Part shown: in pieces, positions 20,125 to 28,102 of the stretch | Layout of the letters: the number at the start of each line of letters is the position of its first letter | How positions within the stretch are numbered: the stretch's first letter is position 1 | Virus record (IMG/VR): IMGVR_UViG_3300032006_002789 | Span: 1-62,887 of that record | Source: a virus | Strand: one strand, 5' to 3' | DNA length: 62,887 nucleotides | Position numbers and translations under genes: made by a program | Notes under the pieces: generated by a model | Told to the model about the DNA's origin: nothing | Seen by the model: only the letters and a program-made list of their open reading frames with translations | The model's database searches: none

Positions 20125-21265
20125 ATACGCTAGTTCCAGGGAATCCGCCAAAAGGAAGTCTCATAGGTTTTTTCTCTTTGCTTGTTATAATTCCACCCGT
20201 AACACCATCTTCCTCGTACCCAAAGCGAGCGATGCATCCATTTATACTCCTAGAGCAACTATCCTTAACCCAAACACCAGCATTAACCAAGGGGTGGTGG
20301 TCAGCGGCATTACCATGAGTCATTACGCAAACAAATACCATAGGGACATCGTCGGTTATATTTGTCGAAAATGAAGGACTAAGCTTTACAACATCTCCCC
20401 TTTTGTAACCATAAGAGTTTTGGAGTGTGCCCTTTTCCCAGGTTCCGTCGTCTTTTAAATTAATTCCGTGTTTGCTCCACTCGTATATTTCGTCTGTTGT
20501 CTTAACATTAAGCCTGTCAAGTCCCCACCCTTCATCATGGGTTACTGCCCTATTTTCGCCCGCGCCCCCACGTTTAATCCCCTGTTTTTTAACAAAAGGC
20601 TTGTCGTTTGTATCGGCCTTAGGCAAGCCTGAGTATCTACAGCCTATAGAACAACGGTATTTCCATGTGCAGTAATTAGCGATAACAGTCCTCCCAGGGA
20701 GCCTAGTCTGCCCAAGCTCTAGCGCAGTAGCAAGTTCAAATTGAATTACCTGAGAAGTTTCGGCTATTTTTCTGTTTATAAAAAATATATCCTCTGCCAT
20801 CTGGGCCCTGGGATCGCTTCTTCCAAATGGATTTTCTCCAGATTCGTTAGTGCCTCTATTTTGATAGTTTTGCCCATCCAAAAATTTAGCGAAAGTTCTA
20901 ATTCTAGTAACCCTACATCCAACAAAATCATCATTAGAAGAAACGATCTTAGACAGTAATCCGCCAGTATTCAGTATGGAGATTTTTGGCCTAGGAAGAG
21001 TCCCGTCTGATTTGGTTTCGAGATCCTCGATCTCAATAGGCAGCGGCTGATACCCATTATCCCTCCAATATATAGGATTACTGGAGTTTTTTCCAGCATG
21101 AAATCTATAAATAGGTTCGCTACCAAGGTTTAGATTATCCCTGAGTTTTATCATGTCGATATGATTCTGAAGAGAGGAGAAATCAATTTCGAATAATTCA
21201 ATAAGGGTATCGGGCTCAATACTAGAAAGCTCCTTGTTTATTTTTTCTTTAGCGTTAATACTCAT
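20111..21265 (-). CDS. Minor tail protein L-like (Fe-S tail-tip protein)
   Basis: 384 aa. The order of motifs follows lambda gpL: LIELFEIDFS near 21-30, IYWRDNGYQPLPIEIE near 65-80, PRPKISILNTGG, RTFAKFLDGQNY, RLPGRTVIANYCTWKYRC, then GCRYSG. Cysteines C199, C209, C337 and C344 correspond to the four that bind an iron-sulfur cluster in the C-terminal domain of gpL (C205 is extra). Between the two cysteine pairs there are about 125 residues, against a few tens in lambda. The extra part contains YGYKRGDVVKLS and looks like a small carbohydrate-binding-type module. Function: hub/tip component below the M-like protein. It is 4 nt from the glycine-rich gene upstream and overlaps the protease gene downstream. 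Confidence 0.88.
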   Translation of the reverse strand: MSINAKEKINKELSSIEPDTLIELFEIDFSSLQNHIDMIKLRDNLNLGSEPIYRFHAGKNSSNPIYWRDNGYQPLPIEIEDLETKSDGTLPRPKISILNTGGLLSKIVSSNDDFVGCRVTRIRTFAKFLDGQNYQNRGTNESGENPFGRSDPRAQMAEDIFFINRKIAETSQVIQFELATALELGQTRLPGRTVIANYCTWKYRCSIGCRYSGLPKADTNDKPFVKKQGIKRGGAGENRAVTHDEGWGLDRLNVKTTDEIYEWSKHGINLKDDGTWEKGTLQNSYGYKRGDVVKLSPSFSTNITDDVPMVFVCVMTHGNAADHHPLVNAGVWVKDSCSRSINGCIARFGYEEDGVTGGIITSKEKKPMRLPFGGFPGTSVYGHQ

Positions 21266-21269
21266 AATT

Positions 21270-23390
21270 TTAAGAATTTAAAAATACCCCCGCACCACTG
21301 ATGCCAGTTACTTCTGGGCCATTGATGCCATAAGGATCAATCATTGGCTCTGCCTTTCCGATATTTATGGACTCTTCTCCTCGAGCTTCACTCCTTACTT
21401 GATTTGTCATTTCCATTTCCTGAGTGCTTTCGTAACCAAAGTCTTCAGTAGCAAAGAATAAATTAGATTCTTCACTAGAGGCTATCTTAGCTACAGCCTC
21501 TCCAGTGCCAAGAATCCATGGAAGCCTACAAAGTTCCGTTAAATTTTTCGCACCAGAACCGCTAACGACAGTAGTTTGAGCTTGTATTGCGTATCCAGGT
21601 GCTCCACCAAATTGAATGACGGAAGAAGATTCAGAGGAGGATTGGTTATATATTTTATCAACAATTGTGAATTGGCCGCTCTCACCAAACCATCCGCCAT
21701 TTGCGGATACGGTAATATCCTTATAGCCTGGAATAGAGTGAGTGGTAGGCGCAAGGGAACCTTCTCTGCCTATAAAGTTCCACCTTCCTCCAGTGAGATA
21801 TTCAACAAAGTAAGCCTTACCGTCAGAAGCAGATTCTCCCCCAGTAATGGAGGGAATTATCCATCCAGAATAAGGTGTATTATCCCCCTCTAATTCATAA
21901 CGAGTAAACTGAATGCTAACATCTTGATTGTAAGCCTCTACAGAACAGCCTTCTATAGTTGTTTCGTAAGAGTCCTCGGGATCTCCCTCTAGGGTTGAGT
22001 CAAATTCGACAAGCATTGCACCGCTTAGGCCATAAGGAACGAGAACGGGGCTAATAGATTGAATATTCCTAGAGTCAACATCGTAATCATTAGAAACCAA
22101 GAAAGGAGAGTCGAGTTCTTGATCCTCGTAGAGGTCGAAGCTTTTAGGTCCACTTGATTTTATGTAATAACTTCTTGCGGAAGCATTACCAGTACTGCTA
22201 ATGTAAACCCTGTCTTGATTATGAAGCTCATGGTACTCTTCTAGGATTTCTACTTTTGCGACTCCGCCACTGTTTTTTATAGATTTTATCATTCCCCCTT
22301 GAAATTCAAACCTAGGAGGTTCTGCAATTCTTATACTTCGGCCAGAAAAATAAGAACTCTTTCTAACTTTTCGGCCAGGGTCCAAGGGTTCGTAAGTAGA
22401 AGCGCCCATCATTGCCCCTCCTCCACCTATAACCGTAAGTGTTGTCTTATTTTCCTTGGAGGAACATTCAAAAGCTGGCCCACCTCCGCCTCCCCCTGCT
22501 AAAATTGATGCGGAGTTTCCTTGAAGTATTTCGAACCTTGCGTTTGAATCGTCTATTTGCAAACCTACGCCGCCAGAGCCGTTAGGGGATCCTCCACAGC
22601 CAAGGATGTAACAAGGCCTCCTATCTGTACCTAAGACTATACTGACTCTACCTCCTTGCCTAAATCCAGACCCTGTTCTTAGTGCTGGAATGTTTGGACT
22701 ATTAGATAAGAAGGTGCCAGTCAAAATAAATGTAACATGATCATAAGAAAAGAGAGGTCTCTTATAATCAAAAATTTCAGCTAATGCGGATTTTGCAAGA
22801 GAAAAATTCTGAAAGGTTCCCATTACATTTGTCTGATGAAGAATATAAGAGTCAATTTCTTTTATGTTTTCTGCGACTAATTTGAAATATTCATCGCCTC
22901 CACCGAAAGCGGCATGAGAATCCGATGGATCTAAAATTGCAATTTCGTTAATATCCCGAGGGCTAGAGTTTCCCCAGGCAGCCCTCCACAACTCGCTGCT
23001 AGTGTCTCCGTTTGCAAATTCAGTAGGAGTTTCAGAGTCTACGGTAGACGCATAAACCCATTTACCATCAACCCGACACAAACCTAGGGCAGGATTTTCT
23101 ATAAACGAGTCATTACCTCCTCCATAAATAGAAAAAGAAAAACCAAACATTTCTTCTTCTTCTGGAATTACAAACTGAGATCGAGCGCGAGGCTCAAATA
23201 AACGGGAGTTTGGAGAGATCGCCCTTGCGTCAGATTGAATTGTTCTTATTTTATCTAACAAAGGAGATGTAGAGGAGAATGTTTTTTTAAGCTCTTTTCC
23301 CCATAACTCTCTTGGAACTATAAGCAAACTTTCCTCAATGATTTGACCAGCATCTTCAGAGTCTACAGAAATTGTAATTGAATCACTCAT
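21270..23390 (-). CDS. Glycine-rich tail protein, unrecognised
   Basis: 706 aa, unknown family. The start ATG overlaps the stop of the M-like gene by four bases (ATGA), so translation is probably coupled. The middle (about 235-345) is glycine-rich, with AGGGGGGPAFE and VIGGGGAMMGAS, a composition seen in phage adhesin and tail-fibre domains. A second part has short beta motifs (EYHELHNQDRVYISS) and ends with ISGAGVFLN. There is no signal peptide or membrane segment. It sits between the M-like and L-like genes, a place with no lambda counterpart, so it is probably an added tip or side-fibre protein. An adhesin role is inferred from composition and position only. Confidence 0.75.
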   Translation of the reverse strand: MSDSITISVDSEDAGQIIEESLLIVPRELWGKELKKTFSSTSPLLDKIRTIQSDARAISPNSRLFEPRARSQFVIPEEEEMFGFSFSIYGGGNDSFIENPALGLCRVDGKWVYASTVDSETPTEFANGDTSSELWRAAWGNSSPRDINEIAILDPSDSHAAFGGGDEYFKLVAENIKEIDSYILHQTNVMGTFQNFSLAKSALAEIFDYKRPLFSYDHVTFILTGTFLSNSPNIPALRTGSGFRQGGRVSIVLGTDRRPCYILGCGGSPNGSGGVGLQIDDSNARFEILQGNSASILAGGGGGGPAFECSSKENKTTLTVIGGGGAMMGASTYEPLDPGRKVRKSSYFSGRSIRIAEPPRFEFQGGMIKSIKNSGGVAKVEILEEYHELHNQDRVYISSTGNASARSYYIKSSGPKSFDLYEDQELDSPFLVSNDYDVDSRNIQSISPVLVPYGLSGAMLVEFDSTLEGDPEDSYETTIEGCSVEAYNQDVSIQFTRYELEGDNTPYSGWIIPSITGGESASDGKAYFVEYLTGGRWNFIGREGSLAPTTHSIPGYKDITVSANGGWFGESGQFTIVDKIYNQSSSESSSVIQFGGAPGYAIQAQTTVVSGSGAKNLTELCRLPWILGTGEAVAKIASSEESNLFFATEDFGYESTQEMEMTNQVRSEARGEESINIGKAEPMIDPYGINGPEVTGISGAGVFLNS

Positions 23391-26212
23391 TGATCATATA
23401 TCCTTTTCGACTTCCAGTCTAAAGTTAGTGTCCTTCGTTGGCCTTTTCCTGGATGTTCCCACCAAGACGTAAACCTTCCATTCCTAATTCCAATTCGCCT
23501 TACTTTTGGAAGGAGTCCGACAGCAGCCTCGGCAACGATCATTTCTTCACTAACTAAGTCTGCAATAGCAAGTCTTTGAATACCCGCTTCGATACCTTTC
23601 CACTCAAATGTTAGAGGGTCTCCCACGGTATCGTTAAACATTTTCCAGGAGGTCCCCCCATTTCTGCTAATGCCCCACATTTTAGCGGTAAGGCCATCGC
23701 CGAGATCTTGTTCGACCAAGCTATTGTAATCAACAGTCAACTTTAATTGTCCATCAAAACATCCATCGTAATATACATAAGGGTCTGTGTTTTGAGTTTC
23801 ATCAATCACGCTAACATGAGAAGCCTTAAGCTTTCCTTTTGGGTACATTTTAGAGGATTGATTAAGTTGATCGGCTCTCCATTTTGTTCCAGAAAATGCA
23901 ATCACCAGGATTTTTGCAAATTGTTTAACGGGAGGGAGTTCGCTCCCTGGAGGAGGATCTCCAGATGCCGAAACCTTAAATTGCGCAGCGTAGACTTTAT
24001 CCTCATCAAGAACCTGGAGATTAGGATTAAAAACTAGCTCAAAAAAACAAGACTCAGCAGGAAGCAGAGACGTTGCGTTAAATCTAGTAAGGGTTGTATC
24101 TAAATTATCTTTATTATTTAATGCAATCATCGTGGAGCCTTTTTCATTATCATGAAGAATTCTCCAGTTTTTATATTCGGTCGGGTAAGTAAACTTTGTA
24201 TTTTCGTTTTTAGAATTTTTAATTACTTGCCCGCCATCAATTAATGATTGCGGATGAAAGTCGGCACCATCGAGAGAGTGAATAGAGCCTTGATTATTTT
24301 GAAAGAATCCGTTTTGAACGGCCCCCTGATCATCTATAGTAAAAAAATATAATCCCCCCTTTGGTCCATGAGAAATTGAAGGAGGGATTTTGGTTCTGCC
24401 ATAATCATCCTCTATATTAACAACCCCCTTACTTTTGTCGGTCAGTGGGGTAAATTCCCATAGGTTATTATCAAAGTCTCCAAGAGCATTGCGGCTCGCT
24501 TCATCGCCCACCAAGTTTACTCTAGTTCCTTCGAAATTGTCATCTGGATTATATGGATAAGGGCCTTCAATTTTCAGTCCAGTTACGCCCACGTCACCAA
24601 GATTATGCACCTCAATTCTCCTCCTTCTCTTCTCTCCCCGCTCTATATTATCATTCCAAGCTATATCCCCAATAGGATTAACCTTTCCCATGGTAATAAA
24701 ACCTGGAGCATTAATTTCTCCACCTCTAAGTTCGGTATCGGATACTACTTGATCAAATTCTTCGTCTGAAAAATTAAAAGGAAATTCCTCGATCTCGCAG
24801 CGTACATTGTGAGTATTTTTAAAAACATACGTATGATTCCATGATGGACATATAAACCTGCGCTTGGCGTTATAAGGAGCTGGGAGAGTCAAAGAAAATG
24901 ATTTAGATCCATAGTGTGTTTCTAGAAAATGGAGAATCGCCTTCGCTTCATTATCGTCCCGACCTTCAAAGTTAAGCTCTAGTTTTAGAAGAGACTGATT
25001 AATTCCATCAGCATGAATTTGTTTATAATTATTATAGCCCATACTAAGCTCTCGAAGTCTAGGCTCTTCCTTTATTTGCAAACCTAACGCTGGAGGCCAA
25101 TAAAACTCTCTGGTCCATGGAGTGTTTTTTGAATCTGCAGGCACGCCATCCCATCCAGTTGGGTGAAATTGAGTACCAGGACTAGTATATTCTCCACTAT
25201 GGTAATAATACTGATGATTCCCAGAGACGAATACTATATCATTTTTATAATATGTAACGTCCTTATTCCAGGAGTCTACTCGTTCCGTCCAAATTTGCTC
25301 AGACTTCCTAAGTATAGATGTATCAAAATTTTCGAAGGTGCAGGTGACCTTATTTGAATCTTCTGAAGTTAAGCTGTGATCCCAACTTCTGCAATAGAAG
25401 CTTTTTGTTAAATTTTCAGTTGAATTATATGGGAAAAACATAGAAGCGCCGTCCCAATGAAATCCAGAAATTCCTTGCTTATAAGGGAGATAGTCAACAT
25501 CTTGATCAATTTCGTGTTGCCCCAATTTATTCTCAAGAAAATGCACAATAGAGTTCGCTTCCCTTGTTGTTCGGTTATCGAATTTTAAATGAAATTTTGC
25601 ATTAATACAATTTACCCCTTTAGGCTGAACCGAATAATACCCATCGCCGAATTCAAACCTGCGAGTGCTGGTTGTAAAATCGACGCTAGATCCATAATCT
25701 GGATCAAAAAAGAAATCGTTTTGAGACCATAGTTGATTAGTTGATTCTCCTGGAGTTTGATCTAGCGCCCTAATGGTTATATCATTAGTAGCTTTACCTT
25801 CACTATTTACGTTTGTTTCGTCGCGAAGATTTCTCGTCCAAATCCTGAGAGTATCGATCACACTAGCCGTGACAGTTTTTATGATAAAGGTTTTGTTATT
25901 TCTAGGATTCGAAGCTCCCGCAATTTCTATAAGCTGGCCAACCTTAAATCCTTCATCTATAAAGCGCCCTTCATCAGTTAATGGATTTAGATTGGTGTCA
26001 GTTATGGTATTCTGTGCGCCATCAAATATAAATCTATTCGGCCCACTTATGCTCGCCCCACCACCCTTGACTATATCTTCTTTTGCGTAATAAAAAACTC
26101 CATCTATTCCACTCGCTGCGGAAACAATATCAAATTTCTTATAGTCGGCAAGAGGAACAAAAGCTCCAGAGTATACCTGAACATGACTTTGATCTGAATT
26201 TATACTAGCCAT
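23387..26212 (-). CDS. Tail protein with two tandem M-like domains and added modules (941 aa)
   Basis: Residues about 170-300 carry the Phage_min_tail (lambda M-like) pattern: RRFEFGDGYYSVQPKG, then NSIVHFLENKLG, then SFYCRSWDHS. About 365-500 repeats it in a second copy: LRELSMGYNNYKQIHADG, AILHFLETHYGSKSFSL, RRFICPSWNHTY. Lambda M is about 110 aa with one such domain. Segments before and between the copies resemble Y-x-x-x-D-I-V carbohydrate-binding-like modules (VTYYKNDIVFVSGNHQYYY). An Ig-like middle region (RIEVHNLGDVGVTGLKIEGP) follows. The C-terminal domain (about 785-941) is shared with the truncated gene at 1-2901. The ATG overlaps the previous stop by one base (TAATG). Role: connects tail tube to tip. 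Confidence 0.85.
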   Translation of the reverse strand: MASINSDQSHVQVYSGAFVPLADYKKFDIVSAASGIDGVFYYAKEDIVKGGGASISGPNRFIFDGAQNTITDTNLNPLTDEGRFIDEGFKVGQLIEIAGASNPRNNKTFIIKTVTASVIDTLRIWTRNLRDETNVNSEGKATNDITIRALDQTPGESTNQLWSQNDFFFDPDYGSSVDFTTSTRRFEFGDGYYSVQPKGVNCINAKFHLKFDNRTTREANSIVHFLENKLGQHEIDQDVDYLPYKQGISGFHWDGASMFFPYNSTENLTKSFYCRSWDHSLTSEDSNKVTCTFENFDTSILRKSEQIWTERVDSWNKDVTYYKNDIVFVSGNHQYYYHSGEYTSPGTQFHPTGWDGVPADSKNTPWTREFYWPPALGLQIKEEPRLRELSMGYNNYKQIHADGINQSLLKLELNFEGRDDNEAKAILHFLETHYGSKSFSLTLPAPYNAKRRFICPSWNHTYVFKNTHNVRCEIEEFPFNFSDEEFDQVVSDTELRGGEINAPGFITMGKVNPIGDIAWNDNIERGEKRRRRIEVHNLGDVGVTGLKIEGPYPYNPDDNFEGTRVNLVGDEASRNALGDFDNNLWEFTPLTDKSKGVVNIEDDYGRTKIPPSISHGPKGGLYFFTIDDQGAVQNGFFQNNQGSIHSLDGADFHPQSLIDGGQVIKNSKNENTKFTYPTEYKNWRILHDNEKGSTMIALNNKDNLDTTLTRFNATSLLPAESCFFELVFNPNLQVLDEDKVYAAQFKVSASGDPPPGSELPPVKQFAKILVIAFSGTKWRADQLNQSSKMYPKGKLKASHVSVIDETQNTDPYVYYDGCFDGQLKLTVDYNSLVEQDLGDGLTAKMWGISRNGGTSWKMFNDTVGDPLTFEWKGIEAGIQRLAIADLVSEEMIVAEAAVGLLPKVRRIGIRNGRFTSWWEHPGKGQRRTLTLDWKSKRIYDQ

Positions 26213-27162
26213 TATCTGATTATTTGTTTGACGGAAATATTAGCTGTAGTCATTCCGTCTTTATTTACCTGGAGGGATTGCATTTCTATTTTTCCAGTGG
26301 ATTTAAATTTTGACAATCTCTCCCCATTAATGGAATATAGATAGGCAGTTATAGAAGCGTCCTCTATACCAAACGGAGTAGTTCCAACCTGATGATCCCC
26401 GTAAGGATTTAATCGGTCAACAAGATCATTAGATGTTATTTTCATGTCGGAATACATATTATTAACAGAAACTCTAGATACCGTAGCTCCTTCAGCTTTT
26501 GTGTTAATAATGCTGTTTTCGTTAGACCTAATGAGCCCACTGGTACGTCTCTCCACGTTAATATTATACTCAAGGGATGTGATTTCAAATACGTAATCCT
26601 GCGCATTTCCACCCGAACGAAGAAAGTCATCATCTTGCAGGTTTCTTCCCCCTGCCTTAACCAAAGCAAAAGAGCGTAAGGCATGAGCAGGATCAAACTC
26701 TTTTATATCTCCAGTGGTCATTTGATAAGAGGGCCTCACCCTATACATTGTACCAGTCATAATATAACCTGCAGACGCTTTTATGACGCCAAACGGAGTC
26801 ATGCTAAACCTAAAACTTTGAAGGTACAAATCACCTAAAACGTACCTTCCGATTCTATTATTTTTAATGGGGAGCTCACTTACATTTTCAACGTCAAATA
26901 ATTCATTGAGTCCAAGAACTGCGTCAAAGAATTCTTTAGTGATGTAAAAATTAACGTTAAGCGTACCCTCCATAGGAGACAAGGGGGCCTGTCTATGCAT
27001 TTTAGTCTTAGTTCCACAGATTTCTGGATTAAACTCCCCATAGACCCGACCTTCCCCAAGATTAGGTTTAATATCTATAGTTCCATCTGTAGCAAATAGT
27101 TTATGACCACCAAGTTCTATAGTAGTGGACTCAAAATTAAGAAATGCGAATTCATTAGCCAT
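26212..27162 (-). CDS. Tail protein, possible tube-fold relative (316 aa)
   Basis: The start is placed at ATG 27160-27162, which overlaps the upstream gene by 8 nt; an in-frame ATG 32 codons earlier would force a 104-nt overlap and adds a basic segment unlike the rest. The protein has LGDLYLQSFRFSM and ASAGYIMTG, and a C-terminal strand pair (GKIEMQSLQVNKDGMTTANI). These echo the two tube paralogues at 40663 and 42759 in order and spacing, but identity is low. It lies between the tape measure and the M-like gene, where lambda has no extra gene. It could form a ring at the tube-tip junction. Structural role likely; homology to tube proteins tentative. Confidence 0.7.
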   Translation of the reverse strand: MANEFAFLNFESTTIELGGHKLFATDGTIDIKPNLGEGRVYGEFNPEICGTKTKMHRQAPLSPMEGTLNVNFYITKEFFDAVLGLNELFDVENVSELPIKNNRIGRYVLGDLYLQSFRFSMTPFGVIKASAGYIMTGTMYRVRPSYQMTTGDIKEFDPAHALRSFALVKAGGRNLQDDDFLRSGGNAQDYVFEITSLEYNINVERRTSGLIRSNENSIINTKAEGATVSRVSVNNMYSDMKITSNDLVDRLNPYGDHQVGTTPFGIEDASITAYLYSINGERLSKFKSTGKIEMQSLQVNKDGMTTANISVKQIIR

Positions 27163-28102
27163 TTTTCGGAAGGAACAACGGGGGTCTTTCTGCCTCGGGT
27201 GTGCCGTAGAGGTTTTTATTAATATAACTTTTAAAGGATAGTTCCGCCGTAACCTCATTATCTACCGAAGCGCTTACGCTTTCGGATAAAAGGCGTGCGT
27301 ACGGAGCCGCAAAGCTACAGATGACACTATTATCTTCTGGGTTCTGAACTTCAATCAGAATGTTGTTAGCTTCGGTTGCGATAAGGCGGTCCCGAAGCTT
27401 TTTAGTATCATGGTCATTTATTACAATTGAAAATTTAAAATCTATTTCTATAGGATCAACGATATCAACTTGAATAGCTTCCGTATTAGATAAGTCAATA
27501 GCCTGCCCGCCAACCCACATTGCCTCTGATCCAGTAGGAAGAGCATAGACCTGTTCAAGGTTAATTGTTTTATCATAACTGAAATTAGAAACATGGTTGG
27601 TTTCAAATATTTCGTTTGAACCGCTTGGAGTACAAGAAACTTTTAAACTGCCCTGAGAAGGAATCTCTAGAACTGCCGCCTCTTCTGTTACGGTTGGCAT
27701 AAGATGGGGTCCGATTTCTCCTAACACGCGGAACTCAGTATTAATATTTGGGATTTCATCAATTCCGCAGGATATACTATATCTACTTAAGCGTCCTTTT
27801 CGAAACCCAAATCCTTTGTCTCCATATTTAATTGCCCCGCTAAAATAGTTTCGATCATCAAATGTTCCATTTGAAAATGGATCAGTAGTAATAAGCTTTC
27901 TGTTTATAGTAAAGCTGCCCTCAGGTGCGGCGGATAAAAATGAATCAACGAATCCAAATCCAGCAATAGTATATGGTTCTTCCGTTATGCCATAGCTTCC
28001 GTTTGCGCTTGTTACCCCAACCATCTCATGTACGCCCCCGTGAACTCCTGGAGGGTTATGCATTCCTATAACTATAGAGGTCTCGTAGTTTGAGAAGCTC
28101 AT
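27155..28102 (-). CDS. Tail protein, probable tube-fold relative (315 aa)
   Basis: ATG at 28100-28102 overlaps the tape-measure stop (ATGA). Three segments line up in order with the tube proteins: GRLSRYSISCGIDEIPNI against NGYVSSYGCEASVGGMPTA; VSNFSYDKTINLEQVYALPTG against IQNFSIDLPVGRTPLQRLGT; and LLSESVSASVDNEVTAEL against LESESFSSSIGDNKTVDL. I read this as a third, more distant member of the tube-fold family. Encoded just after the tape measure, it could be a distal-tail or tube-terminating ring. Family assignment is by eye and needs a profile search. Confidence 0.72.
   Translation of the reverse strand: MSFSNYETSIVIGMHNPPGVHGGVHEMVGVTSANGSYGITEEPYTIAGFGFVDSFLSAAPEGSFTINRKLITTDPFSNGTFDDRNYFSGAIKYGDKGFGFRKGRLSRYSISCGIDEIPNINTEFRVLGEIGPHLMPTVTEEAAVLEIPSQGSLKVSCTPSGSNEIFETNHVSNFSYDKTINLEQVYALPTGSEAMWVGGQAIDLSNTEAIQVDIVDPIEIDFKFSIVINDHDTKKLRDRLIATEANNILIEVQNPEDNSVICSFAAPYARLLSESVSASVDNEVTAELSFKSYINKNLYGTPEAERPPLFLPKNG

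Noticed and set aside
27163-27258. N-terminal extension of the gene at 26212
   Set aside because: It would overlap the upstream coding region by 104 nt and adds a basic, non-conserved-looking segment; ATG 27162 overlaps by only 8 nt.
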